From Methanocella_A sp963792125 (lineage in GTDB: Archaea > Halobacteriota > Methanocellia > Methanocellales > Methanocellaceae): a stretch of DNA of 64,000 nucleotides. The DNA lies in contig CAWBVA010000005.1 in the NCBI GenBank assembly GCA_963792125.1, forward strand, positions 1-64,000, in the 5' to 3' direction. Below the pieces are notes generated by a model. It made no database searches, was not told the origin of the DNA, and was given only the letters and a program-made list of their open reading frames with translations. This document shows, in pieces, positions 50,141 through 58,634 of the stretch (position 1 is its first letter; each line of letters opens with the position of its first letter). A program made the translations under genes and the position numbers.

Positions 50141-50698
50141 ATGAGAATCCTGGCAATACATGCAGATCGCATGAGCTACAAGGCGAATCGCAAGACCAGG
50201 TTCGCCGAGGAGATCGAGGCGAAGGAGGACTCGATGGACGACTGTGTCGTCCTGCTATCCTCCGTGGAGAAGCTGGACGAAGTCGACCCGGGCTGGTTGC
50301 TCGGATCGGCAAGGAATGACGTCCTCGAGTGGCTGGCGAAGCTGAAGGCGACGAGGGTCATAATCTTCCCTTTCGCACACCTGACGTCGACGCTAAGCTC
50401 GCCGGCAGTGGCGCTTGAGGTCCTGAAAAGCCTCGAAGCCGGGCTGAAAGAGGCAGGCATCGAGGTCAAGCGGGCCCCGTTCGGCTGGTATAAGGAGTAC
50501 GATATCAAGAGCAAAGGACACCCGCTGGCGGAGAGGTCCATGGTCATCTGCCCCTACGAGGGTCAGGCCTGCGACTTCCACTGCCCGTACTGCGAGAACC
50601 CGATCGAGCTGCGGGACATGCAGGACATCGAGGCGGAAAGTCCAAGCCACACGGAAAGGGTAAAAGCCGCCCCGGTACACGAACCGGAGAGGGTATAA
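50141..50698 (+). CDS. Free-standing threonyl-tRNA editing-domain protein with Cys motif
   Basis: A 185-residue protein. Residues 1-135 match the N-terminal editing domain of archaeal threonyl-tRNA synthetase, a D-amino-acid-deacylase fold that removes serine from tRNA(Thr): MRILAIHADRMSYKA, VLLSSVEKLDE, IIFPFAHLTSTLSSP and RAPFGWYKEYDIKSKGHPLAE, including the histidine, lysine and glutamate thought to act in editing. No synthetase domains follow; instead residues 140-160 carry ICPYEGQACDFHCPYCENP, a four-cysteine motif. Placement at the head of the iscSU operon under the CAATTG operator suggests a role in guarding a cysteine-pathway tRNA, which is inference. Confidence 0.82.
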   Translation: MRILAIHADRMSYKANRKTRFAEEIEAKEDSMDDCVVLLSSVEKLDEVDPGWLLGSARNDVLEWLAKLKATRVIIFPFAHLTSTLSSPAVALEVLKSLEAGLKEAGIEVKRAPFGWYKEYDIKSKGHPLAERSMVICPYEGQACDFHCPYCENPIELRDMQDIEAESPSHTERVKAAPVHEPERV

Positions 50699-50745
50699 AT
50701 AAAAATGAGCACATAGATTAGAAACAGACTTAAGCGGATGATTAC

Positions 50746-51909
50746 ATGAAGAGGGTATATTTAGACAACAGCGCCACCACAAAAGTCGACGATGAAGTGG
50801 TCAACGCGATGCTTCCTTTTTTCACCGAGAAATACGGCAACCCGTCCAGCCTCTACACGCTGGGCCGGAAATCCCATGAGGCGATCGAAGCCGCACGACA
50901 GCAGGTGGCAACTGCCATAGGCGCAACCCCGCGGAGATCATTTTCACCTCGGGCGGCACGGAAGCCGACAATATCGCCATCATCGGCAGCGCCCTGGCAA
51001 ACAAGAAAAAGGGCAACCACATCATCACCTCGGCCATCGAGCACCCGGCCGTGCTCGAGACCTGTCGCCACCTCGAAAAGGAAGGCTTCAAGGTCACCTA
51101 TCGTGCCGGTGACCCCGAAGGTATCGTAAAGGTGGATGAGCTCGAGGCTGCCATCACAACGAGACCACCCTCATCACCGTCATGCAGGTGAACAACGAGA
51201 TCGGCTCCATCCAGCCGATCGCCGAGATAGGCAAGATAGCGAAGGAGAAAGGCGTCAAGCTCCACACCGATGCCGTGCAGGCCATGGGCAAAGTCAAAGT
51301 GGACGTCAACGACCTGGGCGTCGACATGCTCTCCATTTCGGGCCATAAGATACACGGCCCCAAGGGCGTGGGCGTGCTCTACGTACGCAAAGGCACACCA
51401 GTGCGGTCGCTGGTCCACGGCGGCGGCCACGAGCGGGGCATCCGCAGCGGCACCGAGAACGCGCCGGGCATCGTCGGCATTGGCAAGGCCTGTGAGGTCA
51501 TGACCCGTGACTTCGACCGCAATGTGGCGCATATGACGCGGCTAAGGATAAGCTCATGGACGGCTTACTGAAGATCGAGCACAGCCGGCTGAACGGGCCG
51601 AGAGGCGCAAAGCGGTCGCCCAACAACGTGAACGTCAGCTACAGCTTCATCGAAGGTGAGTCCATGGTGCTGTTGCTCGACATGGCAGGCATCGAAGTGT
51701 CTACCGGATCGGCATGCTCCTCGAAGAAGCTGGAGCCGTCGCATGTGCTGCTCTCCTGCGGCCTGCCGGCCGAGGAAGCACACGGCTCGCTGCGCATGAC
51801 AAACAGCAAGTACAGCACCGAGGAAGACGTCGATTATGTGATAGAGACCCTTCCGGGCATCGTGGCGAGGCTCCGGGAGATGTCGCCGTTATACAGGAGG
51901 CCAGCATAA
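50746..51909 (+). CDS. iscS: Cysteine desulfurase, IscS/NifS type (frameshifted)
   Basis: A PLP cysteine desulfurase of about 388 residues that mobilises sulfur as enzyme persulfide for Fe-S clusters and other acceptors. MKRVYLDNSATTKVD, FTSGGTEADNIAI, QVNNEIGSIQPI, the PLP lysine in ISGHKIHGPKGVG, and the persulfide cysteine in STGSACSSKKLEPSHVL (group I short-loop region). Breaks near 50932, 51158 and 51541. Its stop overlaps the start of iscU (TAATG). Many methanogens lack or barely use IscS, so presence of a full iscSU next to tRNA-dependent cysteine synthesis is notable. Confidence 0.9.
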
Positions 51910-52303
51910 TGTATTCCCCTAAAGTGATGCAGAACTTTTCCAACCCCCAGAACGTGGGGGAAATCCCGGACGCCGACGGCGTCGGCACCGTGGGCAACCC
52001 GGTGTGCGGCGACCTGATGACCATCTACATCAAGGTCAAGGACGATAAGCTGGAGGATGTCAAGTTCAAGACATTCGGCTGCGGCGCGGCCATCGCGACC
52101 AGCAGCATGATCACGCAGATGGCCAGGGGCAAGACGATCGAGGAGGCGCTCAAGATCACCCGCAACGACGTCGCCAGCGAGCTGGAAGGCCTGCCGCCAC
52201 AGAAGATGCACTGCTCCAACCTCGCCGCGGACGCGCTCAAAGCCGCGATCGAAGACTACCGGAAGAAGCTGGCGGACCGCAAGGGTCCGGCGAGAAGAAA
52301 TAG
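51909..52303 (+). CDS. iscU: Fe-S scaffold IscU/NifU-N
   Basis: A 130-residue scaffold with MYSPKVMQNFSNPQNVGEI, the three ligand cysteines in NPVCGD, FGCGAAIATSS and MHCSNLA, and the helical C-terminus AIEDYRKKLAD. It builds [2Fe-2S]/[4Fe-4S] clusters with sulfur from IscS. The frame breaks near 52288; correcting it gives the stop TAG at 52301, directly followed by the next ATG. Translationally coupled to iscS. Confidence 0.9.
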
Positions 52304-53259
52304 ATGGCCGGGCAGCTCCGCATCGGCCATCTTTCGACTTTTTATCACACTGCGTTCGTCCTGATGGGCACCGGATGGCTGGCGGAGTCCGGCATCGACG
52401 CGTCCTGGAAGCTGTTCCCGTCCGGGCCGGACATCATGAAGGCCATGGGCGCCGGGGAGATCGACCTGGCCTACATCGGCCTGCCGCCCGCCATGATCGG
52501 CATCGACCGGGGCATGCCCGTAAAATGCATTGCAGGCGGCCACGTCGAGGGCACAGTGCTCGTAGCGCAGGGGAAGTACCTCTCGATCGACGAGATCGGC
52601 GACGAGAAGGCCGCGCTGGAGCAATTTGCGGGGAAGATCGTCGGCTGCCCGCCGAAGGGCTCCATACACGATATCATCATCCGAGACCTGCTCGCCGATA
52701 TGGCCTGGATATCGACGTCTATAACTTCGCCTGGGCGGACTTCGCGCTGGCAGCGCTGCACGACGGCGAGATCGAGGCGGCCGTCGGCACCCCGGCCCTG
52801 GCCGTGGGCGTGCGCAGGTTCGCCGGCGGTAAAATCGTGATACCGCCACACAGGCTCTGGCCGCACAACCCAAGCTATGGTATCGTGGCGACGACTGACT
52901 TGTTGAAAAGCGATATTGCCCGCTCGTTCCTGCTGGCGCACGAGCGTGCCAGCGCCTTCATCCGGGACGAGCCCCGGGCTGCGGCAAAGATAGTGGCGCA
53001 GGTCACCGGCATCGTGGACGAGGAGTATGTGCTGGAGTGCTACCGGATATCTCCCCGGTACTGCGCGGCGCTCTCGCCGGAGTACATCGCTTCCACCATG
53101 CGTTTTGCGGCCGTACTGCACAGGCTCGGCTACACGTCGCGCACGCTGACCGAAGCGGAAATCTTCGACCGCCGACTGATCGACGCCGTCCACCCGGAGC
53201 CGCCGCATTACGATATGCCGCTATCAGAGAGTATAAAGACAATGAAAGAACATGGATAA
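52304..53259 (+). CDS. Periplasmic-binding-protein-like protein lacking a signal peptide (one frameshift)
   Basis: About 318 residues with the fold signature of NitT/TauT (nitrate, sulfonate) or THI5/NMT1-type binding proteins: LRIGHLSTFYHTAFVLMG, GAGEIDLAYIGLPPAMIG, KIVGCPPKGSIHDIIIRDLL and HDGEIEAAVGTPALAVG. The protein begins MAGQLRIGHL, with no signal peptide or lipobox, and no permease or ATPase of that transporter class is adjacent, so it probably acts in the cytoplasm. An extra base near 52704 breaks the frame. Its position between iscU and a MoaD/ThiS-like carrier suggests a sulfur-transfer or thiol-biosynthesis role. Confidence 0.7.
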
Positions 53260-53278
53260 AGGCCGGAGTGAAAAAGTG

Positions 53279-53554
53279 ATGAAGATCAGGTTCAGGCTCT
53301 TCGCCAACTTCAGGGAAGCTGCAAAGCAGAAAGACATCGAGGTCGCCGTCAGCGGCAATACGATTAGCGATGCCATCAAAGCGTTACTTGTCCGTTACCC
53401 GGCCATGGAGCCCATGCTGTACCAGGACGGCAAGCTGAAGCAGTACGTAAACGTCCTTCTGAACGGACAGGCCGTCAAAGGCGACCAGATCGCCTCCGTC
53501 AAAGTAAAGGAAGGCGACGAGATAGCGCTCTTCCCGCCGGTTTCCGGCGGATAA
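53279..53554 (+). CDS. MoaD/ThiS-like sulfur carrier protein
   Basis: A 91-residue beta-grasp protein: MKIRFRLFANFREAAKQKDI at the start, VNVLLNGQAV in the middle and EIALFPPVSGG at the end. The terminal Gly-Gly is adenylated and thiocarboxylated in this family (molybdopterin, thiamin, tungsten cofactor or tRNA thiolation). The ATG at 53279 follows GGAGTG. No activating E1 enzyme is adjacent. Last gene of the CAATTG-controlled operon. Confidence 0.87.
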   Translation: MKIRFRLFANFREAAKQKDIEVAVSGNTISDAIKALLVRYPAMEPMLYQDGKLKQYVNVLLNGQAVKGDQIASVKVKEGDEIALFPPVSGG

Positions 53555-53639
53555 CCCTTTTTCTTTGATGCGATCAGGGAGCCATTGTGCCTCTTTCGTC
53601 TTGTTTTACCCTTTTGTACTATTTATTATCCTTTTTGTG

Positions 53640-53659
53640 ACAAAATGTTCATATTTTGT
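53640..53659. promoter_or_regulatory. Inverted repeat before the ABC ATPase/GTPase/Fe-S trio
   Basis: ACAAAAT-gttcat-ATTTTGT is a perfect 7-bp inverted repeat upstream of a TATA-like gatttatttt at 53674. It differs from the CAATTG palindrome, so this downstream trio likely answers to another regulator. Confidence 0.55.
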
Positions 53660-53737
53660 ACATTCAATGGGAAGATTTATTTTGTTTGTGAATAGACGTC
53701 CTTTTAGAAGAGAAATGCAAAGGAGATGAGCCTGGAT

Positions 53738-54544
53738 ATGGACATTAACAATATTACCGTCATCGGCGGCCTCGGCAAGGACGGCCAGCCGGAGCCCCTG
53801 GAACAGGTGACGTTCGAGATGGGCGATGTCGTGAGCATCGTAGGGCCGACCGGGTGTGGCAAGACCACCCTGATCAACGACATCGAGCTGTTCGCCGACG
53901 GTGACACGCCCTCAGGACGCCGTGTGCTCATGGACGGCGCCCCGCGCTCCGGCGATGCCGAATGCGACCCGTCGAAGAACCCCATCGCGCTCATCTCCCA
54001 GCATACTAATTTTCTCTCCGACCTCCCCGTCCGGGAGTTTCTCTGTACCCATGCCACCATCCGCAAAAGCGGAGACCCGGTGGCGCTGGTACAGGAGACA
54101 CTGGACTTCGCCAACCAGCTCACCGGCGAGCCGATCGACCTGAACTGCAAGATGACCGGGCTCTCCGGCGGCCAGACACGATCGCTGCTGATCGCAGACG
54201 CTGTTGTTATCGGTAACGCACCCATCATCCTGCTGGACGAGATCGAGAACGCAGGCATCCACCGGACCCGGGCACTCGAGCTGCTCCGGGAGTACAGGAA
54301 AATCTTCATCTTCGTCACCCACGACCCGCGAATCGCCCTGCTGTCCGACTACCGTATTGTCATGGGCCAGGGCGCGATGCGGCAGATCATCCATACGGAC
54401 AGCAGCGAGAGACGCATGGCCGGGGAGATCGGCAAAATCGACGACCTGCTGCTTGACTTCCGGAACATACTGCGGACCGGGGGCAGACTGGGCCCGCGGG
54501 ACATGGACAGGCTGCGATCGATGGCCGTGCTGGAGCAGGCATGA
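53738..54544 (+). CDS. Soluble ABC-type ATPase
   Basis: A 268-residue ATPase with Walker A GPTGCGKT, signature LSGGQTRSL, Walker B IILLDEIENAG and the switch histidine VTHDPRIAL. Unlike transport ATPases the Walker B acid pair is DE followed by IENAGI, and no permease gene is present. The ATG at 53738 is favoured, because AAGGAGATGA upstream overlaps the alternative ATG at 53726. It forms an operon with a CobW/HypB/UreG-like GTPase and an Fe-S protein. Function unknown; the trio looks like a metal- or cluster-insertion machine (inference). Confidence 0.75.
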   Translation: MDINNITVIGGLGKDGQPEPLEQVTFEMGDVVSIVGPTGCGKTTLINDIELFADGDTPSGRRVLMDGAPRSGDAECDPSKNPIALISQHTNFLSDLPVREFLCTHATIRKSGDPVALVQETLDFANQLTGEPIDLNCKMTGLSGGQTRSLLIADAVVIGNAPIILLDEIENAGIHRTRALELLREYRKIFIFVTHDPRIALLSDYRIVMGQGAMRQIIHTDSSERRMAGEIGKIDDLLLDFRNILRTGGRLGPRDMDRLRSMAVLEQA

Positions 54545-54572
54545 CGCCTCATGTGATCCACAGGAGGTCAAC

Positions 54573-55274
54573 ATGAGGGCAGTGATCTGTGCGGGACCGC
54601 CGACCTGCGGCAAGACTACGGTGCTCAAACATGTAGTCCGGAAACTCAAGGCGGAAGGCTACAGGATGGCCTACCTGAAGGTGGATGTCCTGTACGCAGA
54701 CGAGGACGAGGTCTTCAGCCGCGAGTTCGACATACCGGTGAAAAAGGTCTACTCGGGCGAGCTGTGCCCGGACCACTGCAACGTCATGGTGCTCGGCGAC
54801 GCGGTGGAGTGGGCCGAAAAGGAGCAGGCTGATTTCCTGATCGTGGAAACCGCAGGCCTCTGCTTCCGGTGTTCGCCCTATATCGACGGCGCGCTCGGCG
54901 TCGTCGTCCTCGAGGCGACCAGCGGCATGAACCTGCCCAGGAAGATCGGCCCGATGCTGTCGCTGGCCGACGTGGCAGTGGTCACCAAGATCGACCTCAT
55001 CTCTCAGGCGGAGCGCGAGGTGTTCCGGGCCCGCATCCTCGAGACGGCGCCGGGCATGAGCATCGTGGAGACCAATGCGTTGTACGGGATCGGCGTCGAC
55101 CGTCTGGTGAAGAAGATCAAAGAGTCGCCAGTCCTTGCCCCGCCGCTGTTCCTCCGTGGCAACCCGCCCGTGGGTACATGCACCATTTGCGTGGGCAAGA
55201 AAGAGATCGGCTGGAAGCAGCACTTCGGCGTGCTCCGTCCGCTGGACGGCGAGATGTTTTACAGAGGGGAATAG
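54573..55274 (+). CDS. CobW/HypB/UreG-type G3E-like GTPase
   Basis: A 233-residue P-loop GTPase: AGPPTCGKTTVLKHV (Walker A), ADFLIVETAGLC (Walker B with ET), and VVTKIDLI, the NKxD-type guanine motif in the form TKID as in HypB/UreG. Metal-binding candidates are GELCPDHCNV, LCFRCSP and the C-terminal GTCTICVGKKEIGWKQHFG. G3E GTPases deliver nickel, cobalt or other metals to enzymes. GGAGGT precedes the ATG. Which metalloenzyme it serves cannot be told from this window. Confidence 0.82.
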   Translation: MRAVICAGPPTCGKTTVLKHVVRKLKAEGYRMAYLKVDVLYADEDEVFSREFDIPVKKVYSGELCPDHCNVMVLGDAVEWAEKEQADFLIVETAGLCFRCSPYIDGALGVVVLEATSGMNLPRKIGPMLSLADVAVVTKIDLISQAEREVFRARILETAPGMSIVETNALYGIGVDRLVKKIKESPVLAPPLFLRGNPPVGTCTICVGKKEIGWKQHFGVLRPLDGEMFYRGE

Positions 55275-55290
55275 ATCAAGGTGAAATGTC

Positions 55291-55956
55291 ATGAATACTA
55301 ATATCGAAGCATTACCGGGCCTGGACTGCGGCATGTGTGGCGTGAAGACCTGCGAGCAGTTCGCGGAAATTATCAGGGCGAAGCCCGAGGAGAGGAAGAG
55401 GTGCGTGCAGACGGCGAGGCAGCGGGCACAGGTGACAGATGCCCCGGCATCCGTGGCAGAGCAGATTACGAACAATGCGGCAGCCAGCATCGGGAAGGAC
55501 TCGCTGGGCCGTGACGTCCAGTTCATCCTCGACAAGAACCCGGAGGACATAGGCCCGAGAGAGACCATCATTCCTCACAACCCCATGCTGACACGGGAGA
55601 TGAACATACAGAAGGGCGACATCCTCATCGGAAGGCCGCTCGGGATGTCCTGCGGCTGCCCGGTCGCCCACAGCGGCATGGTCATGGACGTCGATCACCG
55701 GACGGGTGTCATCGTCTGGTGCGTCACCGGCCCGCTGATGAACCGGGGCAAGCCGATCAAGGACCTCGGCTACTACTCGGCCCAGGCCTACGAGGGCATC
55801 GTGAAGGACACGGCTGTCGAGCTGAAGATCGGCATGAGATACTGGTACCTGCCCCGGCGGTGCATGCTCCAGTGGCGGCACAGCGGCACGGTGATCTATA
55901 TGAACCGGGTCCCCGAGGGCGTCCGCGTCAGGGTCGAAGGCATCATGATCGGTTAG
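55291..55956 (+). CDS. 4Fe-4S-domain protein of the ATPase/GTPase trio
   Basis: A 221-residue protein. Its N-terminus has LDCGMCGVKTCEQFAEII, the four-cysteine 4Fe-4S motif seen in corrinoid Fe-S proteins and in Fe-S domains of (Fe-S)-binding family PF04060. The C-terminal 150 residues (IGRPLGMSCGCPVAHSGMV, GVIVWCVTGPLMNRG, YYSAQAYEGIV) are a domain I do not recognise, with further cysteines in SCGC. AAGGTGA precedes the ATG. Probably the client or scaffold of the two NTPases upstream. Confidence 0.72.
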   Translation: MNTNIEALPGLDCGMCGVKTCEQFAEIIRAKPEERKRCVQTARQRAQVTDAPASVAEQITNNAAASIGKDSLGRDVQFILDKNPEDIGPRETIIPHNPMLTREMNIQKGDILIGRPLGMSCGCPVAHSGMVMDVDHRTGVIVWCVTGPLMNRGKPIKDLGYYSAQAYEGIVKDTAVELKIGMRYWYLPRRCMLQWRHSGTVIYMNRVPEGVRVRVEGIMIG

Positions 55957-56072
55957 CCACAATAACGAAAAACGTCAAATTTTTTTATTATTTCATTTCT
56001 ATGTCATCAAATTTTTGCTGACTAACCAATGCTTTTTTATACAAACGGACAATAATTCTCTAGGTATTTGTC

Positions 56073-57137
56073 ATGCCAGCGAAGAAGTACGAAGGCTGTG
56101 AGGTCTGCGGCAAAGAGCTCCTGCTATACAAATGCAAGTTCTGCGGAAAGGCCTTCTGCGAGGCGCATAAAGCGCCGGATAAGCACGTGTGCCAGGGCCT
56201 GGCCGAATACCGCAGGCAGAAGGAATCGGGCACCATGGTTATGCCAGGCGTATCAGCCGTCAGCGAAAAGGATGATACCCGGGGCAGCCCTTCCAGGCTG
56301 AGAGTCATGGTGAACAAAGGGGCTTTCGCTATCAAGCTGCTTTCGTTAGTGGCCGTCATCGCAGCCACTATACTGGCGTTCATTCTTTTATTGGGCTATG
56401 TGGACTCGCACACCCCCACCTATTCTGTCTCGATACCGATAAGCAACGCTACCGGAGCTACGGTCGTGCTGGTCAATTACAAGAACGCTACGGACCTGAC
56501 CTACGACCAGCTGATGAATTTCCTGAAGGCTGATAAGACGATCACGAACAGGTATAGCTACCCGAACTTTACCTGCGCCGACTTCTCCCGGACGCTTCAT
56601 GATAATGCCGAAGCCAGCGGCATCAGGTGTGGCTTCGTCGCCATAGATTTCTATGACACAGCCATCGACTATTCGGTATACGACAACGGGGATGGCAGCT
56701 TCAGCCCGCCGATACCCTCGACTGATGTGGGCCACGGCATCGACGTCTTCAACACGACAGACCGGGGACTGATCTATGTGGACTCTTCCTCCCAGGCAGA
56801 CTTTGCAGGCGAGAATCCCGAGGTGCGCATCTCTTATATCGAGAAAGGCAAGGAGCTCAACGGAATCGACATCGACTGGGCCATCAATACCAGCTACCTA
56901 TTCTACGAGAGCTACAAGAAAGAGCACCTGAACCTGATCTATGATCAGCGGAAATATTTCGTTGATCGCTATGCCCTCGACGCCCAGATCCAGGCCAACG
57001 GCGGCCCGACCTATGAAATGAGACTGAAGAACGACGAGCTTAACGTCCAGGCGATCGATTTGAACCTGCGCAAGAGCAGGCTCGGGCCCTTATACTTCCC
57101 GCAGGGCATCGTGAAGGACTACACAGTCTACTGGTAA
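56073..57137 (+). CDS. AN1-type zinc-finger membrane protein
   Basis: A 354-residue single-pass protein. Residues 8-43 hold an AN1-like zinc finger (CEVCGKELLLYKC, FCGKAFCEAHK, HVC). A linker of 45 residues leads to one membrane helix (about 90-112), followed by a 240-residue exterior domain with several N-glycosylation sequons (for example NATGAT, NATDLT, NFTCAD). AN1 fingers are rare in prokaryotes and in eukaryotes occur in ubiquitin/stress proteins. The exterior domain is unknown to me. Intact and monocistronic, with a TATA-like ttttttatac at 56033. Confidence 0.8.
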   Translation: MPAKKYEGCEVCGKELLLYKCKFCGKAFCEAHKAPDKHVCQGLAEYRRQKESGTMVMPGVSAVSEKDDTRGSPSRLRVMVNKGAFAIKLLSLVAVIAATILAFILLLGYVDSHTPTYSVSIPISNATGATVVLVNYKNATDLTYDQLMNFLKADKTITNRYSYPNFTCADFSRTLHDNAEASGIRCGFVAIDFYDTAIDYSVYDNGDGSFSPPIPSTDVGHGIDVFNTTDRGLIYVDSSSQADFAGENPEVRISYIEKGKELNGIDIDWAINTSYLFYESYKKEHLNLIYDQRKYFVDRYALDAQIQANGGPTYEMRLKNDELNVQAIDLNLRKSRLGPLYFPQGIVKDYTVYW

Positions 57138-57200
57138 GACGGGCTTTACATTTTTCTGCTTTTATCACCAGAATGTAATAGTGTTGTATATGCTCCGAAG

Positions 57201-57317
57201 GCACCTGATACGAAGGCCACAAAGGCCACGAAGTACATAAAGTACGTTTAAAGAAACGGCACGGTATCTGCTTTTATCAAGAACTTGGTGTACATTGTGG
57301 CCTTCGTATCAGGTGTC
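57201..57317. repeat. Inverted repeat of GAAGGCCAC units between convergent genes
   Basis: CACCTGATACGAAGGCCACAA (57202-57222) is matched by its reverse complement at 57294-57315; the left arm has an additional GGCCACGAAG-type unit. It lies between the ends of the AN1 protein and sufB genes, otherwise gene-free (57138-57416). Confidence 0.78.
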
Positions 57318-57416
57318 TTTTCAGCCTATAAAAAGCTTCGACAACGACTAAAACAAAGAAAAGGAAAACAGGAAGAGTCAAAAAGAAAATCGGGTGGACA
57401 GGATTAACCTGTCCTG

Positions 57417-58634
57417 TTACATCATAGCTTTCTCGCCCAGCGCAATGGTCTTCTTCATCTCGGCCTGGAGCTGTGGCGGCAGCCCTTTGACGTCCACGTC
57501 CAGGAAGCCCCGGACGATTAAGGCTGTAGCCGTATCAGCGTCCACGCCTCTGGCCATCAGGTACTGGATTTCCTCTTCGGCGATCTTGCCTACGGCCGCT
57601 TCGTGGCTCAGGTCGACGCCCGGGATGCTGCCCAGCAGCTCCGGCACGGCATAGATGATACCGCCTTCACCGAGAATGAGGCCGCGGCACTCGAGGTGTG
57701 CCTTGATGCCTGCGGTGTCGCCCTGGATGAGGCCGCGTGATGCGATGTATCCGCCCTTCGTGATGGTCCGTGCGATAAGCTCTGCCTTGCAGCCTTTTGC
57801 CTTTAAGATGGCCTTGGAGCCGAGGTCGAAATGCGTGCCCTTCGAGGCATAGACGATCGTATTGTAACGGGCGATACTGTTCTCGCCCTCCATGACGGTG
57901 CCGGGGTACATCTGGATGTCCTTCACCGGCGTCATGCACACGTAGTTACTCATGAACACAGCGTTCTTGCCCATGACGGTAGCTGATCTCGGCCGCACGT
58001 GGACGTCCTCCGCCCAGTTGTGCACCATGGTGAAGGTCAGCTTAGCGTTGTCCTTGACGTAGAACTCCGAGATGCCCACGTGCAGGCCGCTCGTCACATG
58101 CGTATCGGACGTACAGCCCGAGATGATGTGGAACTCGCTACCCTCTTCGGCAATAATGATGTTGTGGACGTTCTGGATCATGTTCTCCCGGCCCATGTAC
58201 AGGCACGCCTGCAGCGGGAAGGTGATCTTCGCCCCGGGCAGCGCCCGGAGGAAATAGCCTGCGGACGGGTGTGTCGCGCTGTATGCGGTGTACTTGTCGG
58301 CGTCAGGCTGCACGAGCTTGAAATAGTAGTCCTTCAGCCAGTCGTACTTCTCCAGCGCGTCGTTGATGTCCATGATCTCCAGCCCTTCCTGTGCAGTAGC
58401 CGTGTGGATCACGGACTGGTCATGCATGAAGAACGAGCCGGAACGCTCCTTCATCGAGGCGTCCACGCCCGCATGAAGCGCACGTTCCTGCACCCCCTTC
58501 GACAGGGCCGAGAGCGATGTGATATGCTCCCGGGGAGGGGTCTGCTGCTGGAACTTCTGCAGGTCGATATCCGGGCCATACAGGGCTTTCTTGTCTTTTG
58601 CCGCCTGTGCTCTCTTCGTTATTTCTTCGCGCAT
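57417..58634 (-). CDS. sufB: SufB/SufD-family Fe-S assembly scaffold
   Basis: An intact 405-residue SufBD-core protein, the scaffold partner of SufC. Right-handed beta-helix region with NVHNIIIAEEGSEFHIISGC, HVRPRSATVMGKNAVFMSNY, GSKAILKAKGCKAELIART and the conserved ending LSHEAAVGKIAEEEIQYLMARG. Archaeal SUF typically needs only SufB and SufC. Start at the ATG 58634; a GTG nine nt upstream is an alternative. It overlaps the end of sufC by 16 nt. Confidence 0.92.
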   Translation of the reverse strand: MREEITKRAQAAKDKKALYGPDIDLQKFQQQTPPREHITSLSALSKGVQERALHAGVDASMKERSGSFFMHDQSVIHTATAQEGLEIMDINDALEKYDWLKDYYFKLVQPDADKYTAYSATHPSAGYFLRALPGAKITFPLQACLYMGRENMIQNVHNIIIAEEGSEFHIISGCTSDTHVTSGLHVGISEFYVKDNAKLTFTMVHNWAEDVHVRPRSATVMGKNAVFMSNYVCMTPVKDIQMYPGTVMEGENSIARYNTIVYASKGTHFDLGSKAILKAKGCKAELIARTITKGGYIASRGLIQGDTAGIKAHLECRGLILGEGGIIYAVPELLGSIPGVDLSHEAAVGKIAEEEIQYLMARGVDADTATALIVRGFLDVDVKGLPPQLQAEMKKTIALGEKAMM

